Source: Zingiber officinale
Lineage: Eukaryota; Streptophyta; Magnoliopsida; Zingiberales; Zingiberaceae
Length of the DNA stretch: 64,000 nucleotides
Direction of reading: 5' to 3'
Assembly (NCBI RefSeq): GCF_018446385.1
Contig: NC_055989.1
Coordinates: 133,823,004 to 133,887,003, forward strand
This document shows positions 1-11,085 of the stretch, piece by piece. Numbering within the stretch: position 1 is the stretch's first letter; the number at the start of each line of letters is the position of its first letter. The notes under the pieces are model-generated. The model did no database searches and was not told the origin of the DNA. It worked only from the letters and a program-made list of their open reading frames with translations. A program made the position numbers and the translations under genes.

Positions 1-1299
1 ACTTCTACTTAACCCTCTCTTCAACCAGCCTTTTATGTCTCTGCCATCTCTGCCTTTCGCCCGCAACGGATCCCTGCCAAACTGCAGCAAATCTCTGCAT
101 CCAGCCATAGCATCGCCAATCACGCTTCTTTCTCATATGATCATCTGAGCTCACACCAATGGAATTCTGGTCTTCACTGGTGTCTCTGAGCTCCACCCAA
201 TCACCATGAGTTGAGCTGATCGATGCCAGATCACCGCCAGATCGCAGCCACGATTTTGCTGCTTTAACAGGTTTACAGCAAAAGTCTCTCTGGTATCCTC
301 TACTAATGAAGCTCAATTTGAAATCAACCAATTGCAAATTACCAGTAACCTGCACCTCAAAATCTTGCAGCAGATGGTTAGAAATATTTAGGCAAAAGCA
401 ACTTTGAATCAGAAAGAATCAGAGAAAGTGCATGCAAAACAGACTATAGTATGGATCGGTCTGCAGGCCGATCCATACGCTCAAATCTCTTTTTCGATCG
501 TTCGATCAGACTTAAAGGGGAGGCATGTGATCCAGGGATGACTCAGAAGGGCCCACCTTCGAGGATCAGGGATCGATCGAGGTCAAGGGCAAGGGGCCAA
601 CTAAGTGATCAGCCGATCGGACAACTCTCCCTCACCGATCGGCCGGACCGATCGGAATACTCTCCATCCCCGGTCGGCTAGAGGACTCAGCATGTCATGG
701 ATCGGTCTGCCGACCGATCACCCGTGCCACTTGTGCCACTGGATCGGTCATCGGACCGATCCAAGGCTGTGATTTAAGGGCAAGCATCCAAGCTTGCTAC
801 CCTTAATCCGACAGTCCGAGACCGAGCTACCGAGCTCTTCTCCGACTATACATGCCAAGTTTCCATACTTGACTTCCCAACACCGGATGTCCGATCACCC
901 TTGATCCATCTCGATTTTCCTTGCCGGCTTCACTCACCGGACTTTCCAATTGCCTGCTTCACTCACCAGACTTCCATTGCCTGGCTTCACTCACCAGACT
1001 TTCCAATTGCCTCGCTTCACTCACCAGACTTTCCAATTGCTCGGCTTCACTCACCGTGACTTTTCCATTGCTCGACTTCACTCACCAGACTTTCCATTGC
1101 CTGGCTTCACTCACCGGACTTTTCCATTTGCCGGCTTCACTCACTGGGACTTCTCCGTGCCAAGCTCCTTGCTCGGACTTTTCCCAATCCAAATCAGTCA
1201 ACCAAGTCAACCCTGATTTGTCTGAGTTAATTCAATATCTGATTGAAACTTAAATCAGTGTCAACATCAAAACAACATCCAGGTCAGACTGTATCAACA
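1..1299 (-). repeat. 3' LTR of element A (truncated by window start)
   Basis: It aligns throughout with 9871-11220 and ends in GTATCAACA exactly where the polypurine tract begins. About 470 bases of the LTR lie left of the window. It includes a block of GATCGGTC-type palindromes (about 450-760) and a tandem array of a 30-base unit containing CTTCACTCACC (about 920-1160). Differences from the right copy are mostly one- to three-base gaps, for example CCAGG read as CCGG. Confidence 0.92.
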
Positions 1300-1735
1300 A
1301 TCTCCCCCTTTTTGTTGTTTGACAACACGATTTAAGTTTAGATCAGAAATGCTTTCATATCCATAATTTTAGGGAAATCGGGATCCTCCCCCTAAGACGG
1401 ATATATCTCAAATATCTTCTCCCCCTTTTTCATATTGAGTTTACAATTCGTCTCTAAACTTCAAATATCTTCTCCCCCTAAGACGGATATATCTCAAATA
1501 TCTTCTCCCCCTTTTTCATATTGAGTTTACAATTCGTCTCTAAACTTCAAATATCTTCTCCCCCTTTAGGGAAATCGGGATCCTCCCCCTAAGACGGATA
1601 TATCTCAAATATCTTCTCCCCCTTTTTCATATTGAGTTTACAATTCGTCTCTAAACTTCAAATACTCTCTCCCCCTTTGTCAAACACCGAAAAGGTATAT
1701 ATAAAAAATATGAGGACTGACAAACACCTCCCCCT
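1300..1735 (-). promoter_or_regulatory. Polypurine tract and multiplied PPT array of element A
   Basis: The minus strand reads AAAAAGGGGGAGAT directly before the 3' LTR, the plus-strand priming site. Further left-to-right copies of CTCCCCCT occur about ten times to 1735, inside roughly three copies of a 95-base unit (about 1373-1467, 1468-1556, 1567-1667) that alternates CTCCCCCTAAGACGG and CTCCCCCTTTTTC. Multiplied PPTs upstream of the 3' LTR are a described feature of Sireviruses. Confidence 0.8.
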
Positions 1736-1942
1736 TAAACCCATATCATAATCCACAAAAAGAAGTAAGATATGATAGAACTCAAGCAATGTCATATACA
1801 TAGCATGAAAAAGATATCATAGGAGTACAAAACGCATGAAAATAAACATAATGTCTAAAATAGCAACCATCCAGGACAGGCAATCAACATCGTATCTAGA
1901 ACAAAGTAGCACAATCAACAATCAATCAAAACATAGAGAATG

Positions 1943-3289
1943 TCAGCCAACATCCTCATCAAGAGGATCATCTGCAGCATCAGCTGGAAGAGTGGAATCC
2001 TGAAGAGGCATGCTGCTGCCTGAGGGTAGCTCGCCCGCAGAGTGCTGAGGAGGTGGATGGCCGGCCATCCATCCTAGAAATGCCTGATGTGTCGCCAATT
2101 GCTGTCTCTGTAGAGTATCGAAGCGCTGATCAATCTGGAGGCGCAGGCCATCGAACTCTGCAGCCACCATCTCCTCGTGGCGGTCAAACCGGCTCTCCAG
2201 CTCAGCGATCTGCCAGCGCAGATCTGGATCCTCCTCGCCATATGCAGCAGCAGCAGGAGGACGAGCAACCTGTCGTGGAAGTGGTAGCTCACCCAGTGCC
2301 CTCCCATCCTTCCACCTAACCGTCCCATCCTGACTTAGGATTCCGGACTTGGAAAACGCACGTTTCCCAAGTCGACAATCCTGCCTGACCATCTTCACTA
2401 TCCTCCCCCTAGAGACGTCAATACCCATGGACTCGAGCCAATCAGTAATTATATGCCCAAAAGGCATATAGATGTTGTCGCCGCTCGGTTCGCTATGGGA
2501 AATGATAGACATATAGACACTCGACATAATATCAAAATCTAGACGTCGACGTAACCCATAAAGCATCAGACAGTGATATGGTCGAATTTCTGCCAACGGT
2601 TTAGAGGTGATAGGTAGAAGACATTGTGTGACAATTTTGAAAAGAATGTAGTCAGGAGCAGAAAGTCTAAGGGCTGCAAATGTAGGAAAGTCGTCATCTA
2701 ACTCATCTAAACCATCCAGTCTCGGATGACCAAAGAAGTACTCATAGATTGAGTCAGAAGAGACATTAAGAGGATGAGGTACGGGTTCAGGCAAAACAGG
2801 ATAGATGGAGAACACCGTCCCCGAACACAAACGACAACCTAAATACCCAAAGAAGGCAATTATGTCGAGATCAATGTTTTGCTTAGCCACTCTTGTTCTA
2901 TAACTACCATTAGGAGTCGGATGAAGGTTGTTATAGAATTCAGATACAAGATCGAAGTTGATGTCCCTTTCTAGAAAAACCAAAGTATCGAGCTTGTAGT
3001 AGGCAATGGTTTCTAAAATAGAGGGACAAGATTCCTGCATGAACTTCTTATCAACAGATCGACAAGGAAGTAATTTGAAAGTCCTGTCCTTAAAGTTTTT
3101 CTCAAACTGTTGGTTCGGGAATCTCCCCGAACTTGATGGTTGAGGTCGGGAAGAGGTAGGAACCTTAGATTTGGACTTATCCGACTTAGAGGTACCCTCC
3201 CCTGCAGATTTCTTCCTAAGGATGGGAAATGGGACATGACCGGGGTACACATGGGAGCACAAGACCACAACGGATGAGTACCGACCCAA
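1943..3289 (-). CDS. Envelope-like / putative plant transposon protein (third ORF of element A)
   Basis: An open frame of about 448 codons downstream of pol, on the same strand. The N-terminal third is Ser/Lys/Pro-rich and basic (about residues 25-70). The middle (about 75-330) resembles the plant-retrotransposon domain often found as an extra ORF in Sirevirus and Athila elements. The C-terminus has a heptad-like segment (about 355-400) and an acidic tail ending LDEDVG. I see no signal peptide and no convincing membrane segment, so the name envelope-like reflects position rather than shown function. The first codon of the frame is TTG, not ATG; initiation may use an upstream leader exon (see 3369-3484). 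The frame is intact although pol is broken. Family assignment is by pattern recognition, not by a search. Confidence 0.65.
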   Translation of the reverse strand: MGRYSSVVVLCSHVYPGHVPFPILRKKSAGEGTSKSDKSKSKVPTSSRPQPSSSGRFPNQQFEKNFKDRTFKLLPCRSVDKKFMQESCPSILETIAYYKLDTLVFLERDINFDLVSEFYNNLHPTPNGSYRTRVAKQNIDLDIIAFFGYLGCRLCSGTVFSIYPVLPEPVPHPLNVSSDSIYEYFFGHPRLDGLDELDDDFPTFAALRLSAPDYILFKIVTQCLLPITSKPLAEIRPYHCLMLYGLRRRLDFDIMSSVYMSIISHSEPSGDNIYMPFGHIITDWLESMGIDVSRGRIVKMVRQDCRLGKRAFSKSGILSQDGTVRWKDGRALGELPLPRQVARPPAAAAYGEEDPDLRWQIAELESRFDRHEEMVAAEFDGLRLQIDQRFDTLQRQQLATHQAFLGWMAGHPPPQHSAGELPSGSSMPLQDSTLPADAADDPLDEDVG

Positions 3290-3368
3290 AAACGCAAATG
3301 CAGTGAGAACTAAATTTAAAAAAAATGCTAAGGATGAATAGAATGGGAAGAGGAAGTTACCTTGGAGG

Positions 3369-3484
3369 CATTACTTCGTTCGTCGGAGAAAGAAACGAGG
3401 GTCGGCCGGCGCTGGGAAGAAGAAACGAGAGAAGCGGAGAGGTAGGGTTTGCGTGAGACGCCAAAGAATGGGAGGTTTTAAGAG
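3369..3484 (-). promoter_or_regulatory. Possible internal promoter and 5' leader of the envelope-like ORF
   Basis: On the minus strand a TATA-like CTTAAAACC (about 3476-3484) is followed by a leader rich in C and T that looks like a plant 5' UTR, then ATGCCTCCAAG (ATG at 3371-3369) immediately followed by GTAAC, a plausible splice donor. Candidate acceptors before the ORF are weak and I could not find one restoring frame cleanly, so splicing is an inference. The palindrome array at 3501-3810 lies directly upstream. Confidence 0.35.
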
Positions 3485-3500
3485 GGTAGGTGACCAACCC

Positions 3501-3810
3501 GATCGGACGGCCGTCCGATCAGGAGAAGGATTGAACGATCAGATCCTTGGATCGGAGATAGCGGATCGGTCCCTGGACCGATCAGGCATCCTTCAGATTG
3601 GTCCCGGGACCGTTCAAAACGCGAACAGAACCTATCGAAATTTCCTGATCGGTCGGCAGACCGATCAGGAAACCTCCTGATCGGTCCGCAAACTCTCTGT
3701 TCGATATCTGAACGGTCTGCAGACCGTTCAGATATGATTGTCGCAAGAGAGCCCCTGACCGGACTGTGGACCGATCAGGGAGTCTCCTGACCGGTCCAGC
3801 GACCGATCAG
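3501..3810. repeat. Internal array of GATCGGTC-type palindromes in element A
   Basis: Six imperfect to perfect palindromes of 20-26 bases: 3501-3520 (perfect, GATCGGACGGCCGTCCGATC), 3564-3583, 3644-3669, 3707-3732, 3754-3779 and 3786-3810. The arms match the palindromes in the same element's LTRs (about 10325-10655). The block lies between pol and the leader of the envelope-like ORF. Confidence 0.9.
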
Positions 3811-4573
3811 TGTCTGATACTTCAGACTTCTGATATCTGAAACTCGTATCAAAAGTCCTAAATTTTGTTCCAACAACTTCCTAGGATCCTAGAAGCCCAT
3901 AGATTATAGTTAGTGATATCAGATGGATAATTCCTAATGATTTTCTCTCAAGAATTGAACTCATTCAAGGCTTAGAAATTCAAAATTTAAACCTTCTCGA
4001 TTCTTAGCTTCAAAATCAGTGAATCTCCACAAACTTAGGAAATTGCTGAAACTACAATCTGTAGTGAAGCAAAGTCCCAAAACTGACATAGGCTACCTAT
4101 AACCTATTCCAAAATTCGTCCTCTCTATGATTAGTTTCAAGTTTGTCAAAATAAGTCTTAGTTCCTAATACTTCTTTATCAACTTGTCCTAACATCAATC
4201 AAAGTCATGAAATGTATCAAGCAAAAAGTATCAACCAAACACATTAACTATGTTAGACAATTTCTAGACAAAAGTCCAACCAAGATTCCTTGGTTGGAAT
4301 GTATGAGTAAGATCTAGGAACCAAATACACATGAATTGTGTAATGGTGTTCCCCAAACTCAATTAATGTCTCTTCAACCTAATTATTCAAGGGATGCATG
4401 ATACATTTTGAATAATTTGGTTGATCCTAGCATCTCACCCCATTTCTAGCAAACAAAAACATTTTGTTAAACCTTATAGTGTATGTGAGATGTTCCCAAG
4501 TTGCCCAAATTTTTGTCCCAATTACTCTTGTCATCTTAATAGTCCTTATTGATCATGGTGAAACTCTAATGAC
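3811..4573. other. Non-coding spacer between pol and palindrome array in element A
   Basis: AT-rich sequence with no supported ORF. I see no further repeat or RNA gene in it. Confidence 0.6.
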
Positions 4574-6550
4574 CTAAGGAGCCAAACACATTCCCAACTC
4601 CCTCCTTAAATGACTAAATTCATTTTCCGGAAGGGGTTTGGTGAAAATATCAGCTAGGTTTGACTTTGACTCAACATATGTGAGTGCAATGTCTCCCCTA
4701 GCTACATGATCTCTAATGAAGTGATGACGCACTTCAATGTGTTTTGTCCTTGAATGATGGACTGGATTTTTAGTTAGGTTAATCGTGCTAATGTTATCAC
4801 ATAGCACTTGTACACCCTTGTAAGAAAATCCATAATCCTCTAAGGTGTGTATCATCCACAACAATTGCGATACACTCTCTCCCATGGCAATATATTCAGC
4901 CTGGTCATGGAGAGAGCAACACAATGTTGCTTCCGACTTGACCAACTAACTAAAGATGACCCTAAAATTGGCAACCCCACTCGTACTTTTCCGATCCAAT
5001 TTGCACCCAGCATAATCGGGATAACCTATCAAGTCAAAAGACTCGGTACGAGGATACCAAAGACCTACTCTTATTGTGCCCTTAAGATATCTCAAAATTC
5101 TTTTAACTGCAATTAAATGAGATTCCTTTGCACAGACTTGATACCTAGCGCACATGCCCACAGCAAAAAGTATATCGGGTCTACTGGCTGTGAGATATAG
5201 AAGACTACCGATCATGCTTCTATATTGCGTTAGATCAACTGGTTTTCCACTCTCATCATTGTCAAGGCGAGTGTTTGTCGCCATTGGAGTGGACACTTCC
5301 TTAGAGTCACTCATATTGAATTTTCTGAGCATCTCTTGAGTGTATTTTGCTTGATGGACATAAATACCATCTCTAGTTTGTTTGATTTCGAGTCCAAGGA
5401 AGAAAGTCAATTCTCCCACTAGACTCATCTCAAACTCACTCTCCATGTGAGTGATGAACTCATTTAAATAGCCCTTGTTGTTTGAGCCACAAATTATGTC
5501 ATCGACATATACTTGGGCTACAAAAATATTTTCACCATCTCTACGTAGAAATAGTGTTGGGTCTATTTGTCCTCTAACAAAGCCCTTCTCTAGTAGGTAT
5601 GTTGACAACCTTTCGTACCAAGCTCGTGGTGCTTGTTTAAGCCCATAAAGTGCTTTCTTGAGCTTGTACACGTGATTTGGAGATTCGGTATTCACAAATC
5701 CTGGTGGTTGTTCAACATAAACTTCTTCCTTAATGAGACCATTTAAGAAGGCCGATTTTACATCCATTTGATAGAGCTTGAAACCTCTATGTGCAGCAAA
5801 AGCTAGCATTAAGCGAATGGACTCTAATCGGGCCACTGGAGCATATGTCTCATCATAATCAAGGCCTTCAACTTGACTATAGCCCTTGGCTACAAGTCTT
5901 GCCTTGTTTCTAACTACCTCTCCCTTTTGGTTCAATTTGTTCTTGAAGACCCATTTGGTTCCAATAATGGTGGTCTTCTTAGGTCTGGGAACCAAGTCCC
6001 ATACTTGGCTCCTTTCAAATTGACCTAATTCGTCTTGCATAGCTATGATCCACTCAGGATCATGCAATGCCTCATCAATTAATCTAGGTTCAATTTCCGA
6101 GATCAAAGCGACCTCATTGGACTCATTTCTAAAGAATGACCTAGTCCTAACCCCTTGATGGATGTCTCCCACAATCTGGTCTTGGGGGTGACTAGTGTCT
6201 AACCTAGACTGCCTTGGTGCTGATGGTGCCTCATGAGTGGTCTCACTTGGCACAGACAAGGACTCAATATCAGACAATGGATCCACCTGAGTTCTTTGTT
6301 GTCCTTGCTCATTATTATCAGAGTCAATTTCGACTCTTTCGATGTTTTGGTCATTCAAACTTAGCCTTCTAAGTTCGAATTGAATTTGTTCTACATCCCT
6401 TGATTGATCATTTAAATTAGGGATTTCTTCAAAAGCTACATCAGAGGACTCTTCAATCAATTTAGTCCTATTGTTAGACTCGATAGGCTTTGCTGGTGAG
6501 TGAATACCCGACCAGTATCCCTTCATCAGCCTTAGCCGTGAACTTCCCAA
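4574..6550 (-). pseudogene. Reverse transcriptase-RNase H part of element A pol (frame-broken)
   Basis: The main frame (6550-4946) covers the integrase tail and the copia reverse transcriptase: [13 protein letters not shown], the KARLVAKGY motif, [10 protein letters not shown], and the catalytic YVDD followed by IICGSNN. It ends by frame break at about 4946 shortly after KSTSGVANF. The RNase H domain continues in 4945-4574, with EYIAMGE, the CDN motif and the HSRTKHIEVRHHFIRDHV block. Two or three small indels near 6480 and 4900-4950 account for the breaks. Given the CWG-related indels seen elsewhere, some may be sequencing errors rather than true inactivation. Confidence 0.85.
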
Positions 6551-7700
6551 GATGATCCTTTGTGTTCAAGATAAACACCTTACAACCAAACACCCTAAGA
6601 TGTTTAATTGTAGGTGGTTTCCCAAACCAAAGTTCATGAGGGGTCTTTCCTAAAAATCTGTGTATTAGGACTCGATTTTGCACATAGCAAGCTGTACTCA
6701 CAGCTTCGGCCCATAAGTAGCTCGGCAAAGAGTACTCATTGAGCATGCTTCGTGCAGCTTCCTGTAGGACTCGGTTCTTTCTCTCCACAACCCCATTTTG
6801 CTGTGGGGTCCTTGGAGTAGAGAACTCATGTCTATAACCCTTCTCTTGACAAAACTCTAAAAACCTATGGTTTTGGAATTCACCACCATGATCACTCCTA
6901 ATGGTTTTAATTGTGGTTGATTTTTCATTTTCCGTTCTTCTACAAAAAGAAATGAAAATATCTATGGTTTGGTCCTTATGTTTCAAAAAGAAGGTCCAAG
7001 TATATCTAGTGAAATCATCAATAATCACAAGACAATATCTACTTCCATTCAAAGATATTACACTACTGCAATCAAATAGGTCCATGTGCAATAAGTCTAA
7101 CGGAGTAGAAGTACTTACAATGCTTTTACCTTTATGAACCGCTTTTGTTTGCTTACCCTTTTGACATGCATCACATAGTTTGTTCTTTTGATATTTGATG
7201 CTTGGTAAGCCTCGCACTAATCCTTTGTTTGCTAGCTTCCGGATGTTCTTCATGTTTACATGTGCCAACCTTCTATGCCATAGCCAAGACTCTTCTTCTT
7301 TTGACATGAAACACTTAATCAAAGCATTAGTAGCACTTTTAAATGATACTTGATAAATATTGTCTACCCTTGTGCCTACTAGTACTGTGTCAAGTGTGTC
7401 AATGTTTTTAACCAAACATTGACTTGAATGAAATTCAATTGTGTAACCCGTATCACACAATTGACTGACACTTAGGAGATTAAAAGTCATTCCCTTGACT
7501 AGAAGAACATTCTTGATATGAAGGCATTCGGATATATGAATGTCTCCAACTCCTATTACCTTAAGACTACCATTGTTACCAAAAGACACATTACCTCTAC
7601 TTTTGTTTTGAAGAGAAGCAAATAGAGATTTGTCCCCGGTCATGTGCTTGGAGCATCCACTATCAACAAACCAAGTTGATAGGTGCTCCCCCTCGATCAA
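6474..7700 (-). CDS. Protease-integrase part of element A pol
   Basis: The frame starts right after the gag stop and in the same phase. It opens with the aspartic protease motif [15 protein letters not shown] (about residues 9-23). The GAG-pre-integrase and zinc region follows ([10 protein letters not shown] ... [11 protein letters not shown]; His-His-Cys-Cys). The integrase core shows [19 protein letters not shown] and [12 protein letters not shown], giving the D, D, E catalytic triad, and the segment ends near [17 protein letters not shown]. The frame stops at 6474 through a small indel and overlaps the reverse-transcriptase frame. Confidence 0.88.
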   Translation of the reverse strand: MIEGEHLSTWFVDSGCSKHMTGDKSLFASLQNKSRGNVSFGNNGSLKVIGVGDIHISECLHIKNVLLVKGMTFNLLSVSQLCDTGYTIEFHSSQCLVKNIDTLDTVLVGTRVDNIYQVSFKSATNALIKCFMSKEEESWLWHRRLAHVNMKNIRKLANKGLVRGLPSIKYQKNKLCDACQKGKQTKAVHKGKSIVSTSTPLDLLHMDLFDCSSVISLNGSRYCLVIIDDFTRYTWTFFLKHKDQTIDIFISFCRRTENEKSTTIKTIRSDHGGEFQNHRFLEFCQEKGYRHEFSTPRTPQQNGVVERKNRVLQEAARSMLNEYSLPSYLWAEAVSTACYVQNRVLIHRFLGKTPHELWFGKPPTIKHLRVFGCKVFILNTKDHLGKFTAKADEGILVGYSLTSKAYRV

Positions 7701-7703
7701 TGC

Positions 7704-9344
7704 CTACAAGATACGAAAGATAGATGTTTTAGGTACCCAAATCTTGGGACCTAATGCATCTACAAGAAGTGACCTAGGAACCCATGCTTTGGTCATACCC
7801 TTCCTAGTTCCATGAACCCTAGAATCATTTGATCTATGGTATTGGGTCCTAGACACTAATGAGATAAAACTCGATTCTTTGGGTTGATAACCTAACCCGG
7901 CTTTGTTGTAGACTGCCCTTTGGGCATTTAAGATCATGTCTAATGTCTTAGAGCTAGTTGAGAATTTCTCAAGCATTTTCTTGAGCTTCTCAACCTCACT
8001 CTTCAAAGCCTTGTTCTCATCTTCAAGAAGCTCTAGATGGAGGTCATCAACCTCATCTTCCCTAAGAGCCTTTAGCATTTCTACTTCTTCTTTTAACAAT
8101 TTATTTTCTGTTTTCGATTTTTTAAGCAATGTAGATAAATGAGTAATAGTCTTATAACATTTTTCTACATGAGAAGAGGTTACCTCTTCATCATCCGAGG
8201 ATGATGAGGCCGCGTTTGAAGCATCACTTGAGTTGCCATCGCTTCCGGAGTCCTCCCTTGCCATGAGTGCTAAATGGCGAGTGCTCTTCTCCTTCTTCTC
8301 TTCTTCCTCGGATGAGCTTGAAGATGACTCATCCCAAGTGGCCTTAAGGGCCTTCTTCTTTTTGCTTCTTTCTTCTTTCTTCTTGGCTCGTTCTTCCTTC
8401 TTCTTGGCTCGTTCTTCCTTCTTGAGCTTAGGACACTCACTTCGGTAGTGCCCTTTCTTACTACATTCATAGCACGTAACGTTAGATTTATCTATGTTCG
8501 GATCATTAGGTTTACCTTTGTATCTTCGGCTTCTTCTCATGATCCTCCTCACGAAATTCGCCATTTCGCTTGATGACGATGATTCGCCTTCGTCATCGGA
8601 CTCGGAGGAAGAGGTGGATGAGGAGATCTCCTTTTCTTTCTTCTTTTCCTTCTTCCTTCTCCCATCCTTGCTCCTTTCTCCTGCAACAAGAGCAATACCT
8701 TTCTCCTTTTGGCCTTTGTTAGCAAGTTCATGTAATTCCATTTCACAGAAAAATTCATCTAACTTGACAATTGAAAGATCCTTGGATACCTTGTAGGCAT
8801 CTACCATAGATGACCACAAGGCATTCCTAGGAAAAGCTTTAAGTGCATACCTTACAAGATCGCGGTTTTCTACATGTTCATCTATGGAATGGAGACCGTT
8901 AATGATCTCTTTAAACCTACCATGAAGTTCACTTACATTCTCATTTTCCTTCATGGTGAGGTTCTGGAGTTGGTTGAGGAACAAGTCTCTCTTGGCAATT
9001 CGAGAGTCCCGAGTCCCTTCTTGAAGCTCAATGAGCTTTTTCCATAGATCTCTTGCACTAGTAAAAGGACCTACCTTGACTAGTTGGTCCTTGGCGATTC
9101 CACATTGCAAGGTGACCATGGCCTTGGCATCGGCTTGTGCTTTGCGGAGTTGTTCGGTAGACCACCTTGACGATTCGAGCTCCTTACCTTCCTCATCTCT
9201 TGGTGGTGTGTAGCCTTCCTTGACTGAGAACCACATGGCAATGTCCGTCTTTAGGTAATACTCCATGCGTCCCTTCCAGTACTGGAAATCTGCCCCTTCA
9301 AAGTAAGGTGGTCGATTTGTGCTAAAACCTTCCCTCATGGCCAT
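7704..9344 (-). CDS. Gag polyprotein of element A
   Basis: 546 codons from ATG at 9344. The N-terminus has the Sirevirus-type FSTNRPPYFEGADFQYWKGR, followed by the copia gag (UBN2-like) region with LWKKLIELQEGT. A CCHC zinc knuckle CYECSKKGHYRSECP lies near residues 292-306, followed by a KKEERAKK repeat. Ser/Glu-rich stretches and a coiled coil (about 400-465) follow. The gag ends in a UAG, and the next codons run into protease in the same frame (GCA TTG ATC GAG), so gag and pol are separated by one stop codon. This could reflect readthrough or splicing. Confidence 0.9.
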   Translation of the reverse strand: MAMREGFSTNRPPYFEGADFQYWKGRMEYYLKTDIAMWFSVKEGYTPPRDEEGKELESSRWSTEQLRKAQADAKAMVTLQCGIAKDQLVKVGPFTSARDLWKKLIELQEGTRDSRIAKRDLFLNQLQNLTMKENENVSELHGRFKEIINGLHSIDEHVENRDLVRYALKAFPRNALWSSMVDAYKVSKDLSIVKLDEFFCEMELHELANKGQKEKGIALVAGERSKDGRRKKEKKKEKEISSSTSSSESDDEGESSSSSEMANFVRRIMRRSRRYKGKPNDPNIDKSNVTCYECSKKGHYRSECPKLKKEERAKKKEERAKKKEERSKKKKALKATWDESSSSSSEEEEKKEKSTRHLALMAREDSGSDGNSSDASNAASSSSDDEEVTSSHVEKCYKTITHLSTLLKKSKTENKLLKEEVEMLKALREDEVDDLHLELLEDENKALKSEVEKLKKMLEKFSTSSKTLDMILNAQRAVYNKAGLGYQPKESSFISLVSRTQYHRSNDSRVHGTRKGMTKAWVPRSLLVDALGPKIWVPKTSIFRIL

Positions 9345-9385
9345 CTCTTTGCTCTTAGGTTGTTAAGCCGGATGAAGAGCTCCAA

Positions 9386-9397
9386 GCTCTGATACCA
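9386..9397 (-). promoter_or_regulatory. Primer-binding site of element A
   Basis: The minus strand reads TGGTATCAGAGC, complementary to the 3' end of plant initiator tRNA-Met, two bases inside the 5' LTR. It primes minus-strand DNA synthesis. Confidence 0.93.
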
Positions 9398-10324
9398 CTT
9401 GTTAGGATCTTGGATGGCTAGAGGGGGGTGAATAGCCTCTTCAAAAGCTAAAACTCAAAGATAAAACTCACACGAGTGGTTAGCGCAGCGGAAAACAAGT
9501 TAAGGACAGAATAAGAGAATAAGAGAAGAAACAAAGCAAACCACAGTGACTCAAGTGTTTACGAGGTTCGGGGATAACTTGCCCCTACTCCTCGGTGTCC
9601 GTAAGGTGGACAAGCCGATCTTCGGTAGATCAACCCCGGTGAACACCCGGCTATGAACTTTCTCCTTCTCGGTGGAGTGACCTCTCAACAAAATCTCAAC
9701 AGGTATGTAGAATATAGCACAAGACTTACTGAGCTTGGTGACTTAGGAGAATGAAAATTAAGCTTACAGTCACGCGAAGGTCAGTGAAACAGAGAGCAAG
9801 TCGAGACAGCCCCGAGCGTCAAAGCTTTTGCACTGATCGACAGAGAGTGTTTTTTTTTTTCTTCCCCAAGAACTTCTTCTTAACCCTCTCTTCAACCAGC
9901 CTTTTATGTCTCTGCCATCTCTGCCTTTCGCCCGCAACGGATCCCTGCCAAACTGCAGCAAATCTCTGCATCCAGCCATAGCATCGCCAATCACGCTTCT
10001 TTCTCATCTGATCATCTGAGCTCACACCAATGGAATTCTGGTCTTCACTGGTGTCTCTGAGCTCCACCCAATCACCATGAGTTGAGCTGATCGATGCCAG
10101 ATCACCGCCAGATCGCAGCCACGATTTTGCTGCTTTAACAGGTTTACAGCAAAAGTCTCTCTGGTATCCTCTACTAATGAAGCTCAATTTGAAATCAACC
10201 AATTGCAAATTACCAGTAACCTGCACCTCAAAATCTTGCAGCAGATGGTTAGAAATATTTAGGCAAAAGCAACTTTGAACCGAAGAATCGAGAAAGTGCA
10301 TGCAAAAGACTATAGTATGGATCG

Positions 10325-10655
10325 TCCGCAGCCGATCCATACGCTCAAATCTCTTTTCGATTGCTTCGATCGGTCATGACCGATCAGAACTAACCGATCG
10401 GTCCTCGACCGATCGGTGTCACAAGATAAGCCCGATCGGTCTCCGACCGATCAGATCAATCTGACCGTCCCGAGACCGCCAAGATCGATACAAGAGTATT
10501 CGCAGATGCTATCGAGTTTCACCGATCGGTCGGCGGACCGATCAAGAACTAACATCATAGCGTGCTAGGTTTACCGATCGGTCCGTAGACCGATCAGACA
10601 CACTTAGTGTCACCGGATCGGTCCGCCGACCGATCCAGACATACCGATCATCAGA
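10325..10655. repeat. Palindrome array in element A 5' LTR
   Basis: About nine imperfect palindromes of the form ACCGATCGGTCnnnGACCGATC, spaced 10-40 bases apart. The same class recurs at 3501-3810 inside the element. Confidence 0.88.
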
Positions 10656-10830
10656 CCGATCCAAGGCTGTGATTTAAGGGGCAAGCATCCAAGCTTGCTA
10701 CCCTTAATCCTGACAGTCCAGAGACCGAGCTACCGAGCTCTTCTCCGACTATACATGCCAAGTTTCCATACTTGGACTTCCCAACACCAGATGTCCGATC
10801 ACCCTTGATCCATCTGGATTTTCCCTTGCC

Positions 10831-11085
10831 CGCTTCACTCACCAGGACTTTCCAATTGCCTGGCTTCACTCACCAGGACTTCCAATTGCCTGGCTTCACT
10901 CACCAGGACTTTCCAATTGCCTGGCTTCACTCACCAGGACTTTCCAATTGCCTGGCTTCACTCACCAGGACTTTTCCAATTGCCTGACTTCACTCACCAG
11001 GACTTTCCAATTGCCTGGCTTCACTCACCAGGACTTTTCCAATTGCCTGGCTTCACTCACCAGGACTTCTCCCGTGCCAAGCTCC
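10831..11085 (-). repeat. Tandem 31-base hairpin repeats in element A LTR
   Basis: About eight copies of a unit containing CCTGGCTTCACTCACCAGG with a variable TTTCCAATTG linker. Each unit is a short inverted repeat with a nine-base loop. The reverse complement equals the CCTGGTGAGTGAAGCCAGG unit of the family C LTRs. Confidence 0.9.

Noticed and set aside
2053..2319. Plus-strand frame opposite the envelope-like ORF
   Set aside because: A shadow of the minus-strand ORF with no motif or family match.
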